Part shown: in pieces, positions 40,059 through 48,542 of the stretch
How positions within the stretch are numbered: position 1 is the first letter of the stretch
Layout: each line of letters starts with the position of its first letter
Source: Caryophanales bacterium UBA2298
GTDB taxonomy: Bacteria; Bacillota_I; Bacilli_A; Izemoplasmatales; Hujiaoplasmataceae
Direction of reading: 5' to 3'
DNA length: 49,615 nt
Assembly: GCA_002345425.1 (NCBI GenBank)
Contig: DDWA01000030.1
Coordinates: 1 to 49,615 of the forward strand
Notes under the pieces: generated by a model
What the model was told of the DNA's origin: nothing
The model's database searches: none
Seen by the model: only the letters and a program-made list of their open reading frames with translations
Program-made: the position numbers and the translations under genes

Positions 40059-41705
40059 ATGAACAGTATTGAAACTTTGGAAGAAAAGATTTATAGAAGA
40101 AATAAATGGACCTATAGTGTAAGTGGTATAGGTAGGGATATGATGTACACTTTAGTAGCTACTTTCTTGATGACATATATTCAGTTTTCAGGTCTTGGTT
40201 TAACTGAAGGACAGTTTTTTGCTATTGGTATTATTTTAGTAGTGGGTAGAATCTGGGACGGAATAAATGATCCGATAATGGGAAGCATTGTTGAAAATAC
40301 CAAAACTAAGTTTGGAAAATTTAAACCTTGGATTGTCATAGGAGCTATACTTACCAGCATTACAGTGCTTTTAATGTTTAACTTTAGGCCAACTGGAACT
40401 AACTTTGTAATATTTTTTGCTATTATATATTTTGTCTGGGAAATTTCTTGGACTTTAAATGATATTCCTTACTGGTCACTTTTACCTAATCTATCCAGAA
40501 CTAAAAAAAGACGTGATCAAATTGCTTCAATGGTGGTAGTTTTTGCTGCTGTAGGTGCTTTTGCTGCCAATGCAATAGTTAGTTTTTTTACTGTTGGTAA
40601 TGCAGTTTCTGGTTATCGAATTATTTCTATAACCTTCGTTACTTTTTTCTTGCTATGTACAGCATTAACAGTTTTTGGAGTTAAAGAGCCAAGAAATATT
40701 AATCCGCATGAAGAAGATAAAGTTACCTTGAAACAAATGTTTTTATCAATAAGGAACAATGATCAACTTCTTTGGGTTACTTTAGCACTTCTATTGTATA
40801 CGATAGGCAGTGGAATCTTGGTGGCTCTTGGATATAATTTCTTTTATATTGAATTGGGATACAATGGTACGATGGTCTTGATCTTTGTCGCAACCTTTGG
40901 GGTAGTTACAATTCTTGTTCAAAGCTTCTTCGCACCACTAGCTAAGAAATTTACTAGGTCCCAATTAATGAAGTTTAGCATTATCATTATAAGTATCGGA
41001 TATTTATTATTCCTTTTGATGGGTTATCTTAATTTTATCCCGATTAATATTGTAACCGTATGTATCTTTGGCGCTTTATGTTTTGGCGGTCAAGCAATGC
41101 TTTATATGACTATAATCATCAATATGACAAATACCATTGAATATAATGAATATAAAACTGGAAAAAGAAACGAAGCTATTCTTTTTTCACTTAGACCATT
41201 TGTAGTTAAACTTGCCAGTGCTATCCAACAAGGTATCATGACTTTAGTTTTAATCGTTTTTGGTATCTATGTTTTGAGTCAAAATGTTTCTGAACTTGAA
41301 GCTCAAAAAAACTACTTCGATACAATGACAATTTCCGAACAGATTCAATATAAAAACGATATTCTTCAAAGAACAAATATCCTCGATAGCTTAGAAATGA
41401 CACAAGAACGAAAAGATTCTATCTATGACGCTTTAGAAGTTGTCGAGTTCACTGATACAAATGATGATGGATTAGAAGAAATGTTTATAAATGATGCTGC
41501 TGACTTTGCTTTTAAAGATAACGCCACTTCAAGCATGAAGTTGGGGTTGCGTTTAGCAATCACAATAATGCCTGTTATTTTAATGGGGTTAGCTTATTTA
41601 ATATTTAAAACAAAATTTATTATTACAGAAGAATATTATGATCGAATTGTCGAAGAAATTCGTCAAAGGTTAAAAGAATCTGATGAGGTGGAAGTTATAA
41701 TTTAA
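40059..41705 (+). CDS. GPH-family (MelB-like) sugar:cation symporter
   Basis: A 548-residue MFS protein of the glycoside-pentoside-hexuronide:cation symporter family. It shows GIGRDMMYTLVATFL, the conserved RIWDGINDPIMGSI with its Asp residues, KFGKFKPWI and NDIPYWSLLPNLS. The family has 12 helices and about 450-480 residues. The extra length is a hydrophilic segment of about 90 residues (about 415-505, rich in Asp, Glu and Gln) between the last two helices, predicted outside the membrane. No sugar enzyme gene is nearby, so the substrate is open. Confidence 0.9.
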   Translation: MNSIETLEEKIYRRNKWTYSVSGIGRDMMYTLVATFLMTYIQFSGLGLTEGQFFAIGIILVVGRIWDGINDPIMGSIVENTKTKFGKFKPWIVIGAILTSITVLLMFNFRPTGTNFVIFFAIIYFVWEISWTLNDIPYWSLLPNLSRTKKRRDQIASMVVVFAAVGAFAANAIVSFFTVGNAVSGYRIISITFVTFFLLCTALTVFGVKEPRNINPHEEDKVTLKQMFLSIRNNDQLLWVTLALLLYTIGSGILVALGYNFFYIELGYNGTMVLIFVATFGVVTILVQSFFAPLAKKFTRSQLMKFSIIIISIGYLLFLLMGYLNFIPINIVTVCIFGALCFGGQAMLYMTIIINMTNTIEYNEYKTGKRNEAILFSLRPFVVKLASAIQQGIMTLVLIVFGIYVLSQNVSELEAQKNYFDTMTISEQIQYKNDILQRTNILDSLEMTQERKDSIYDALEVVEFTDTNDDGLEEMFINDAADFAFKDNATSSMKLGLRLAITIMPVILMGLAYLIFKTKFIITEEYYDRIVEEIRQRLKESDEVEVII

Positions 41706-41707
41706 AC

Positions 41708-41736
41708 TTGACATATGTCAATATATAATATAAAAT
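41708..41736 (+). promoter_or_regulatory. Promoter/operator of the DUF134-NifX-like pair
   Basis: TTGACA (41708-41713) and TAAAAT (41731-41736) are spaced 17. The -35 is half of a perfect 14-base palindrome, TTGACATATGTCAA (41708-41721), a likely repressor site. The DUF134 protein it precedes has a helix-turn-helix and may bind here. Confidence 0.65.
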
Positions 41737-41756
41737 TAACGTAAAGGAGTAAATTT

Positions 41757-42116
41757 ATGCCAAGACCACCAAAACCTAGAACCGTTTGTCATGTACCCGA
41801 ATACTTTGTCTATGGACCCAAGGGTAAAAAAGCAAATAGTCTTGATAGACTTAATTTAATGATAGATGAACTAGAAACGCTTCGTTTGATAGATTATTTA
41901 GGTTATACTCAGGAAGAAGCTGCTGATCAAATGAAAGTAGCTAGAACCACCGTACAAAGAATTTACAATGATGCAAGAAAAAAGATGGCTACTTCCCTTA
42001 TTGATGGAAAAATTATCGTTATTGAGGGTGGAGAAGTTGCTTTATGCGAAGATAATTGTGAAAAATGTTTAGAACCTTTAAGATTAAGAAGAAGACAAGG
42101 AAGAAGAAACTTGTAA
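41757..42116 (+). CDS. DUF134 (UPF0251) DNA-binding protein
   Basis: A 119-residue protein of the DUF134 family. It opens MPRPPKPRTVC, has LMIDELETLRLIDYLGYTQE, then a helix-turn-helix like sigma-70 region 4 (EEAADQMKVARTTVQRIYNDARKK), and ends with a Cys pair (CEDNCEKC) that may bind metal or an Fe-S centre. The family is found beside NifX-like and Mrp genes in anaerobes, and its exact role is unsettled. AAAGGAG precedes the ATG. The NifX-like gene follows by 16 bases. Confidence 0.9.
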   Translation: MPRPPKPRTVCHVPEYFVYGPKGKKANSLDRLNLMIDELETLRLIDYLGYTQEEAADQMKVARTTVQRIYNDARKKMATSLIDGKIIVIEGGEVALCEDNCEKCLEPLRLRRRQGRRNL

Positions 42117-42132
42117 ATGGAGGAAACTTTTT

Positions 42133-42480
42133 ATGCGTTTAGCAATTGCAGTAAGCGGTGAAGAAGTAGCTCGACACTTCGGTCATTGTGATTTTTTTCA
42201 AGTATTTAATATCGAGAACAAAAAAGTTATTTCGGAAGAAAAAATTATTAATCCACCACATCAAAAAGGATTGTTGCCAAATTTTCTTAAGGAAAATAAT
42301 ATAAACGCTGTTATCACTGGAAATCTCGGCTCCTTAGCTGTTACTAATCTAGAAAATTTGGGGATAATTCCAATTAGAGGCGTTAAAGGCAAAATATCTA
42401 AGGTTATTAAGGCTTTTATTGATGAATCATTAGTTTCAACTGATGAAATATGTGAGGAACACGAGCACCATAACCATTAA
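42133..42480 (+). CDS. NifX/NifB-type iron-molybdenum-cofactor-binding-like protein
   Basis: A 115-residue protein with the dinitrogenase iron-molybdenum cofactor biosynthesis fold: MRLAIAVSGEEVARHFGHC at the start and AVITGNLGSLAVTNLENLGI in the middle. The C-terminus is His-rich (EEHEHHNH), which suggests metal binding. There is no nitrogenase here; family members in anaerobes are thought to carry Fe-S or molybdenum clusters to other enzymes. It shares a transcript with the DUF134 gene. Confidence 0.88.
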   Translation: MRLAIAVSGEEVARHFGHCDFFQVFNIENKKVISEEKIINPPHQKGLLPNFLKENNINAVITGNLGSLAVTNLENLGIIPIRGVKGKISKVIKAFIDESLVSTDEICEEHEHHNH

Positions 42481-42504
42481 AAATAATATTGATTCTATAA
42501 AAAT

Positions 42505-42535
42505 ATCGGACTTCAACTTAGAAGTCCGATTTTTT
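42505..42535. terminator. Bidirectional terminator
   Basis: Perfect 10-bp arms ATCGGACTTC (42505-42514) / GAAGTCCGAT (42521-42530), 6-base loop, T run on the plus side and ATTTTTATAG on the minus side. The EAL gene stop is in the loop. Confidence 0.85.
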
Positions 42536-45154
42536 ATTTAAATATTGTCTAACAAGATTTTCAATATGAATTGGTTTTGAAATATAATAGCCCTGAATCT
42601 CATCACAACCATTTTCTAAAGCAAAATCAACTTGTTCCTTCGTCTCGGTTCCTTCAACCAAGATTTCCAGATTCATAGTTTTAACTAAATTAACAATTGT
42701 TTTAAAGATAGCACCGTTATCTTTTTTTGGATAATCTTTGATAAATGATCGATCAATCTTTATTTTATCAACGTGAATATTTTTTAATACTTCCAGTGAA
42801 GAAAATCCTGTACCAAAATCATCTATTGCTACTGTAATGTTTTTAGAATGGAGAAAATCAATGATACCATTAGTTTTTTCCTTATTTTCAAGGTAACCAC
42901 TCTCAGTAATCTCAAAACAGAAATTTTTTGATGAAATTGGGCTTTTTTCAATTAAGTCGATTAAATTATGAATTATATATTCATTAAAAAAATCAAAATA
43001 GGTTAAATTAATTGATATTCTAAAGTCTGGATTGATGTATTCGACAAATGGTGTAAAATCTTTGATTACTTTATTCATCACCATTAAACTAAGACGGTTG
43101 ATGAAAAAACTGTTCTCAATGATGCTAATGAACTCTACTGGAGAAACACTACCTAATAGACCATTATTCCACCTTAGTAAAGCTTCAACCCCAGTAAATG
43201 AATTCTTTTTTAAATCTTTTTGTATTTGATAATTTAGGAAAAACTCATCAAAATTAAATCCATGTTCTAGTTGAGAATAAATGTCTTTTTCTCTTTTAAT
43301 AATTTTTTTGGTTTCTTCTGAATAAATTAAATGTTTAATATTTTTCTTAGCTTTTGACATCTGTAAAGCAATAAATGCATTTTCAATAACATCAGCTTTA
43401 GTAATAGTTTTATTATCTGCTAAAGCAATACCAAAATTATATTCAAGAGTAGAATTAATGTTCGGTTGATGCTTATATTTTTCAATTAAATTATCAATCA
43501 AATCAACTGTTTCTTCAAAGGTTTGATCTATCTTATCGAATGAAACATAAATTATAGTGTAATTTTCTGCTGGTACGGCAATTTTATAATCTTGGCCTAA
43601 ATTAGAGTTTAAAAACTCAGAAAAAGCTAAAGGGCTTAAGTTAGTTTTGCTTAAACTAGTATATAGTTTTCTACTTTTTTCATTAAAAGTACGAATTACC
43701 ATTACACATGATTTATTGACGATAAGTTCTTCTTCTTCAAAGGCTTTAGCAAATAATTTGTATGTTTCAATTGCGTCAAAATCAGATGCGAAAGTTAAAG
43801 AATCAATTTGAATTTGTGGTTGCGAATAAATAGCAAGAAAATGCTTGATATTACCGTTCGCGTTGGTTTCAGGCTTTATTCTTAAATGTTTTAAAATATA
43901 AATACCTCTAGCGTTTTTATTCCAAATATTTTTTGAAAACATTTGCCTTGATTTAATAATTAACCCCTTGAGATTATGATTTAAATGTCCGAGAATTTTA
44001 TTTGGCTTTTGTCCCTTAATATTTTCTAATTTAAAACCGTAAATCTCTTCAAAGGCTTGATTAGCATAGGTTATTTCGCTGAATTCATTGGTAATTAAAA
44101 CGCCATCATTATTTTTGTCAGATAAGTACATATTAGCGTTAAGCAATATTCTATCATTGCTCTTATTCTTTAAAAAAGTCGCAGCTAAGAAAATGATAAT
44201 TAAAGAAACTAAATTTACAATCACAACTGTAATTGGATACTTAACGCCGATACCACCATAATAATCAAAAACTCCTTGAAAATCGATAATTGCATATATT
44301 TGAAAGAAGTCATCTTCATTACGAGCGTTTTGATCCAATATATTTGATAGTTGGACATTGTTTTGGATAACATAATCTAAATTTGGATCATTATAAGCAG
44401 TGTACAATTCATCAAATTTATCAGTAATACCCCAAATTTCTTCTCCATTAATTAAACCAAGTTCCAAGAAAGGCACGTCATCACTGACATATTCTCCAAA
44501 AAAATTTAGAAAGAAGTTAGCATCATAGTCTATAATAAGATAACCTTTTTTTACACTTGTTTCATTGTAAACACTAAGAACTAAACTAGTTATCGGCTTT
44601 TCAACTGTGGTGTCGTCTACCGTTTCGGATAATAGATAAATTGGAACGATATATAGTTCATCTTGAACTAATGAATCAGCAACTTCAAGGTATTCTTTAT
44701 CAGCTCTGCTTATGAGATTTTCTTCCTCAACAATAACCAGATTTTCTTCAATGCGGTCAAGCCAAATTAATTGTTGCCCAGTCAAGTCGATGAATTCAAC
44801 ACTTGAAAATTGCGGCTTATTATTGACTATTCGATAAAACAATTGTTCAACATTATTCAAGTTAACTATAGATGGATCATCGAGATACATTTGCATTTCA
44901 TCAGCATCGGTTATCACATGCATATCAGTATAAGTATTCACAACCACTGTAGCTACGATAAAGTCAATGATATTGACCTTTTCATTGGCAATAGAGATTT
45001 GTTGAGCCATTAAAGATTCCTTTTCAGAATTGACCACAGAAAAATAACTCCAATTTATCAGTCCCAGAATTGGAATAATTATTAACGTTAACCAACCGTA
45101 ATGGCTGATTGTTTTTCTAAAACTTTGCCAAAGCCTACTAAATAACTTTTTCAT
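42518..45154 (-). CDS. Membrane sensor with PAS, degenerate GGDEF and EAL domains (c-di-GMP phosphodiesterase)
   Basis: An 878-residue sensor. Helices at about 20-38 and 305-328 enclose a predicted extracytoplasmic sensing domain of about 265 residues. A PAS domain follows (about 340-450), then a GGDEF-like region (about 460-625) with no GGDEF signature, so not a cyclase. The EAL domain (about 640-872) keeps EALLRW (657-662), the Asn of ISINLTYFDF, EITESG, AIDDFGTGFSSLE, KIKIDRSF, EILVEGTET and QGYYISKP. All metal and catalytic positions are present, so hydrolysis of c-di-GMP is expected. It is a single-gene unit. Confidence 0.92.
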   Translation of the reverse strand: MKKLFSRLWQSFRKTISHYGWLTLIIIPILGLINWSYFSVVNSEKESLMAQQISIANEKVNIIDFIVATVVVNTYTDMHVITDADEMQMYLDDPSIVNLNNVEQLFYRIVNNKPQFSSVEFIDLTGQQLIWLDRIEENLVIVEEENLISRADKEYLEVADSLVQDELYIVPIYLLSETVDDTTVEKPITSLVLSVYNETSVKKGYLIIDYDANFFLNFFGEYVSDDVPFLELGLINGEEIWGITDKFDELYTAYNDPNLDYVIQNNVQLSNILDQNARNEDDFFQIYAIIDFQGVFDYYGGIGVKYPITVVIVNLVSLIIIFLAATFLKNKSNDRILLNANMYLSDKNNDGVLITNEFSEITYANQAFEEIYGFKLENIKGQKPNKILGHLNHNLKGLIIKSRQMFSKNIWNKNARGIYILKHLRIKPETNANGNIKHFLAIYSQPQIQIDSLTFASDFDAIETYKLFAKAFEEEELIVNKSCVMVIRTFNEKSRKLYTSLSKTNLSPLAFSEFLNSNLGQDYKIAVPAENYTIIYVSFDKIDQTFEETVDLIDNLIEKYKHQPNINSTLEYNFGIALADNKTITKADVIENAFIALQMSKAKKNIKHLIYSEETKKIIKREKDIYSQLEHGFNFDEFFLNYQIQKDLKKNSFTGVEALLRWNNGLLGSVSPVEFISIIENSFFINRLSLMVMNKVIKDFTPFVEYINPDFRISINLTYFDFFNEYIIHNLIDLIEKSPISSKNFCFEITESGYLENKEKTNGIIDFLHSKNITVAIDDFGTGFSSLEVLKNIHVDKIKIDRSFIKDYPKKDNGAIFKTIVNLVKTMNLEILVEGTETKEQVDFALENGCDEIQGYYISKPIHIENLVRQYLNKKSDF

Positions 45155-45246
45155 TTAAACCTCTTGTTTATTATATTCATTATAACATACACAAAATCTG
45201 TTTTTCTACTAGTTAGCATAAAAGAAAGATAATTATTCCAAAAAGA

Positions 45247-45270
45247 AAAAGAACTTTTCAAAGTTCTTTT
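45247..45270 (-). terminator. Terminator of the DUF4097 gene
   Basis: AAAGAACTT (45248-45256) / AAGTTCTTT (45261-45269), with CTTTTTCTTTTTGG following on the minus strand. Confidence 0.75.
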
Positions 45271-45271
45271 A

Positions 45272-45745
45272 TTAATTGTCAAAATTTAATCTTACACTGC
45301 TGTTTGATGATTGAATAGTTATGTAGTTTTCTTGATTGGTATTAAAGATTGATTGATCAACTTTTTCACCATCGATATAACGACTGCCAAGCGACGTTGA
45401 TATTCTGATTTTATATTCACTTTTTATTCCTAAAACGGAAGCCTCTATCTCACCATTGGAAGTGATTAATTTTAAGTTATCAAACGAAATATTAGAAGTA
45501 GTAATTTTTCCGTTAGATGTAACAAAATCTAAATTTTTACCAATCACACCATCAAGAAATATCGACCCATTAGAATTTCTTCCGTCAATATTGTTAAATG
45601 ATTCAATGTTTGTAAGTTCAATTTCCCCATTATCTACTGCATCTTGAATTAATTCCTCATAATAAAATATAACTTCTTCAATATTATATTTTTTTTGAAT
45701 TTTCGGTTCTTGTTTGAGTTTTCTAAAAAACTCTTTCCTATCCAT
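45272..45745 (-). CDS. HAAS (DUF1700-like) N-terminus joined to a DUF4097 fragment
   Basis: A 157-residue protein. The first 40 residues (MDRKEFFRKLKQEPKIQ then EEVIFYYEELIQDAVDNGE) look like the HAAS/DUF1700 segment that normally leads a membrane protein downstream of PadR regulators. From about residue 45 it continues as DUF4097 beta-helix repeats (DFVTSNGKITTSNIS, LKLITSNGEIEASVL). The membrane helices that usually separate these parts are missing, and the total is about half of a normal HAAS-DUF4097 protein. It looks like an internal-deletion product. It starts 6 bases after the padR pseudogene stop. Confidence 0.75.
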   Translation of the reverse strand: MDRKEFFRKLKQEPKIQKKYNIEEVIFYYEELIQDAVDNGEIELTNIESFNNIDGRNSNGSIFLDGVIGKNLDFVTSNGKITTSNISFDNLKLITSNGEIEASVLGIKSEYKIRISTSLGSRYIDGEKVDQSIFNTNQENYITIQSSNSSVRLNFDN

Positions 45746-45751
45746 AAATTT

Positions 45752-46054
45752 CTACCTTAAAATAAACTCATTTAAAGATTTTATTTCTTTAAAATCGATA
45801 AGTGATTCATTTATTTTATTCCTTTCCGTTTTTGTTACTTGATAATATTTTCTAATTCTTGAATTATAAGTTGTGTTATAAGCTTTAAAAAGTCCTTGAT
45901 TTTCTAGTCTTCTCAAGACGGGATACAAGGTTGATTCACTAATATCGATGATGGATGATATATCTTAAATTATCTTATATCCATAGAAGTCTTCATATTT
46001 CAAAGAAGCTAATACCATCAACTCCAATAATCCTTTCTTTAATTGAATGTCCAA
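45752..46054 (-). pseudogene. PadR-family regulator interrupted by one nonsense codon
   Basis: Reading on the minus strand from TTG (46054), after a GGGGG ribosome site, gives a PadR N-terminus (MDIQLKKGLLELMVLASL, then YGYKII). TAA follows at codon 30 (45967-45965), where PadR proteins often have Gln; CAA to TAA would be a single change. The same frame then continues without further damage through the winged helix (DISESTLYPVLRRLENQGLF, then RKYYQVT) to TAG at 45754-45752, about 100 codons in all. PadR normally represses its own operon. The remaining frame and operator suggest recent inactivation, or a sequencing error. Confidence 0.88.
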
Positions 46055-46074
46055 AGTATACCCCCTTATACATA

Positions 46075-46105
46075 ATGCTATACTATGCATAATATAATTT
46101 GACAA
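46075..46105 (-). promoter_or_regulatory. padR promoter with candidate PadR operator
   Basis: ATGC-N8-GCAT (46075-46090, perfect dyad ATGCTATACTATGCAT) overlaps the presumed -10. A -35 TTGTCA lies at 46105-46100. PadR sites in other bacteria are spaced dyads of the ATGT-N8-ACAT kind, which this resembles. Confidence 0.5.
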
Positions 46106-46117
46106 CAACAAAAATAA

Positions 46118-46148
46118 AAAAACTTAAATTTTTTAAATCTAAGTTTTT
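46118..46148 (-). terminator. Terminator of the EEP hydrolase gene
   Basis: AAAAACTTA (46118-46126) / TAAGTTTTT (46140-46148), 13-base loop, with a T-rich tail on the minus strand. Confidence 0.7.
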
Positions 46149-46160
46149 AATTACTAAATG

Positions 46161-47270
46161 TTAATTGAAACTAACTGTTATTTTTACCGGGTTATGGTCA
46201 CTATAAACAAAATCTTGATCAAGGGTTTCGATTGAATTGATATTTAAATTGTTAGAAACAATAAACCCGTCAATCACATAAAATTGATTATTTTCTAAAT
46301 TTATTTGATCATATGGTTTATTCAATAGCCGGCAAGTAGGAGTAGTTATATCGACACCAAAACTAAAATCATTATCGGCAAACCAATCTTTCTCCATTGG
46401 AAAAGCTTGCCAAAGCTCTTCATCTTTTAATTGATAGAAATAATCATAAGTTAAATCTTCATTGATTGTCACTGCTTGTGGGAAGGTTTGATTAAAGTCA
46501 CCGCCGACAATGACATAGTTTCCATTTTCATATTCTTCGAGCATAATAGCTTTTAAAGCTTCCATTTCTTGAAGTCTCATAGTTCCATCATCATAAGCAG
46601 ATAGATGGACATTAATGACAACTAAATAATTATCACTATTTTTGATTGGATATTTAGAGATTAACATAGCTCTTTTTAAATTAGCTAAACTAACTGGCCA
46701 AGTAAAACTTCCAGGCAATTGATGTCTTTCAGCCGATTCAGTGTAATAATCACTAAAGGTTACAATACCTGAGTTGACCTTACCCATCATTTGTGTAAGA
46801 CTTAATGGAAAAGGAACAAAGATACAGCGATAATTATAAGCCAACACTGAGCTTTTTCCTAAAGCGTCTTGAAAATGAACTAATTGATTGATATTGTAAG
46901 AACGATTACTATCAACATCGACTTCTTGCATCAAATATAAATCAGCTGGATTATTTTCTAATATTGAAGTTATACCTTCTAAATTTGCTTGAACTTCACT
47001 TTCACTATCCATCCGCCCTTTTTCGCCACCATCCATCACAAAATCTTCAGTTTCGCTTAAAGATGCATATCCGATATTGAAAGTTATAATAGTCAAATCA
47101 TCATCGATGTTTACATAATTAGCATCTTCATTAGCGAAATTATCTTCAACTTCTAATATAGTAATGTCCTTAGGACGATACTCAAAAATCCAAAGCGTCA
47201 AAACAAATCCAACTAACAAAATAACAACTGATATAATTAAAATCATAAAAATTTTTAGAAATCTTTTCAT
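46161..47270 (-). CDS. Membrane-anchored endonuclease/exonuclease/phosphatase-fold hydrolase
   Basis: A 369-residue protein with an N-terminal membrane helix (about 5-28) and the catalytic domain outside. EEP-fold motifs are in order: ITFNIGYAS, LMQEVD (metal Glu), NVHLSAYDDG, GGDFNQTF (Asp/Asn) and the final YSDHNPV (catalytic His). The family covers nucleases, inositol phosphatases and sphingomyelinases. An external anchored form hints at lipid or nucleic-acid hydrolysis at the surface, but the substrate cannot be assigned. It has its own terminator and is divergent from the esterase gene. Confidence 0.88.
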   Translation of the reverse strand: MKRFLKIFMILIISVVILLVGFVLTLWIFEYRPKDITILEVEDNFANEDANYVNIDDDLTIITFNIGYASLSETEDFVMDGGEKGRMDSESEVQANLEGITSILENNPADLYLMQEVDVDSNRSYNINQLVHFQDALGKSSVLAYNYRCIFVPFPLSLTQMMGKVNSGIVTFSDYYTESAERHQLPGSFTWPVSLANLKRAMLISKYPIKNSDNYLVVINVHLSAYDDGTMRLQEMEALKAIMLEEYENGNYVIVGGDFNQTFPQAVTINEDLTYDYFYQLKDEELWQAFPMEKDWFADNDFSFGVDITTPTCRLLNKPYDQINLENNQFYVIDGFIVSNNLNINSIETLDQDFVYSDHNPVKITVSFN

Positions 47271-47339
47271 CCGACATACCTCTTTTAAAATATTATAACT
47301 TATTTTCTGAAAAATAACTTATAAATTTCTTAATTATAG

Positions 47340-47345
47340 TATAAT
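47340..47345 (+). promoter_or_regulatory. -10 of the esterase gene
   Basis: TATAAT at 47340-47345, with GAGGTG before the ATG at 47364; no convincing -35. Confidence 0.45.
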
Positions 47346-47363
47346 TTCTTTGAGGTGTAATCG

Positions 47364-48149
47364 ATGGAGCGAGTTATAATCAAAGATTTATTTAGCTTAA
47401 ATTTGAAGAGAAACAAACGAGTGAGAATCATCTTGCCAAAAGATTATTATAAAGAAGAAAAAAGGTATCCAATTCTTTATATGCATGATGGTCAGAACCT
47501 TGTCGATCCTTCGCCTTTTAGCAATCATTCTTGGGAAGTAATGAACACTATTGATAATACAGAAGACATTACTGGCGGTCTGATTATTGTGGGTGTCGAT
47601 AGTGATGATAAATATCGGATTATGGAATATTCTAACTATTTAAACAACTCAGCTATAAAAACTCTCAAAAGAAACAAAGTGAGTTTGATAAAACCTGAAG
47701 GAGATGAATACGGTAAGTTCTTGGTAGAAGAACTAAAACCGATAATAGATCAAAATTTTCGAACACTCAAAGATAAAGTTCATACCTTTACGGCCGGGAG
47801 TTCTTGCGGCGGAAATATTAGTATCTATTTAGGAATAAAGTATCAAGAGATTTTTTCTTGTATCGGTGCTTTTTCACCCGCTTATTACATAGTAAAAGAA
47901 GGATTGTACGAGTTTTTAGATAAAACAATAATAGATGAAGATTTTCGAATTTATCATGATATGGGTACTAAAGAAAATGGCGTTTTCAGCAAGATATATT
48001 TCAATGAACAGAAAGTATTTCATAATTATATAACTAAGAAAATACCTGAAAAGAATATTATGCAGGTGATTGATGAAGGTGCCACTCATTCTGAAATTTA
48101 CTGGGCAAAAAGGTTTAAAGATTTCTTGTTATTTTGCTTTAAAAAATAA
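47364..48149 (+). CDS. Alpha/beta hydrolase, esterase-D-like
   Basis: A 261-residue hydrolase of the esterase (Fes/esterase D, PF00756-type) family. It has RVRIILPKDYYK at the start, YPILYMHDGQN (oxyanion region) and the nucleophile elbow AGSSCGGN. The catalytic Asp probably lies near YHDMGTKEN, and the His in EGATHSEIYW. No signal peptide is seen, so it acts in the cytoplasm. Members cleave siderophore, acyl or feruloyl esters. It lies between the EEP gene and the PII-like gene with its own upstream signals. Confidence 0.86.
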   Translation: MERVIIKDLFSLNLKRNKRVRIILPKDYYKEEKRYPILYMHDGQNLVDPSPFSNHSWEVMNTIDNTEDITGGLIIVGVDSDDKYRIMEYSNYLNNSAIKTLKRNKVSLIKPEGDEYGKFLVEELKPIIDQNFRTLKDKVHTFTAGSSCGGNISIYLGIKYQEIFSCIGAFSPAYYIVKEGLYEFLDKTIIDEDFRIYHDMGTKENGVFSKIYFNEQKVFHNYITKKIPEKNIMQVIDEGATHSEIYWAKRFKDFLLFCFKK

Positions 48150-48150
48150 C

Positions 48151-48178
48151 TTGACATATATATTTAAAGGAGTATAAT
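48151..48178 (+). promoter_or_regulatory. Promoter of the PII-like/antiporter pair
   Basis: Consensus TTGACA (48151-48156) and TATAAT (48173-48178), spacing 16. Confidence 0.7.
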
Positions 48179-48205
48179 TTAATTCGGCGAAATGGAGATG
48201 TATGT

Positions 48206-48541
48206 ATGAAATTAGTAGTTTATGTCATGACTCAAACAAAATTCTTAGATGAATTTTTGCATGAGCTAAATGAGAATGGTGTCAAAGGGGCAACAATTAT
48301 CAGTTCAACTGGAATGGCTAGAACATTAGCTAAAAATGACGATATGCAATTGTTCGGTTCTTTAAAAGTGTTATTTGATAATCAAAGACAAGAATCAAAT
48401 GTTATTTTGATTGCTCTGCCTGACGAAAAAGTAAAAACGGTCTTTAAAGTAATCGATTATGTATGTGGTAATTTACAAGGCCCAGATACTGGAGTTGCTT
48501 TTACAATACCGATAGAGGAAACTTTGGGGTTAAAATTATAA
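48206..48541 (+). CDS. PII-like signalling protein
   Basis: A 111-residue protein with PII-like alternation of strands and helices. MKLVVYVMTQTKFLDEFLHE is the first strand and helix, and GATIISSTGMART leads into a T-loop-like segment (about 42-62). NVILIALPDEKVKTVFKVID is the second strand-helix unit, and QGPDTGVAFTIPIEETLG resembles the C-terminal PII strand. The uridylylated Tyr of GlnB is absent. GGAG lies 8 bases before the ATG. One base separates its stop from the antiporter ATG, so it probably senses a nucleotide and controls that transporter; this is inference. Confidence 0.75.
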   Translation: MKLVVYVMTQTKFLDEFLHELNENGVKGATIISSTGMARTLAKNDDMQLFGSLKVLFDNQRQESNVILIALPDEKVKTVFKVIDYVCGNLQGPDTGVAFTIPIEETLGLKL

Positions 48542-48542
48542 T

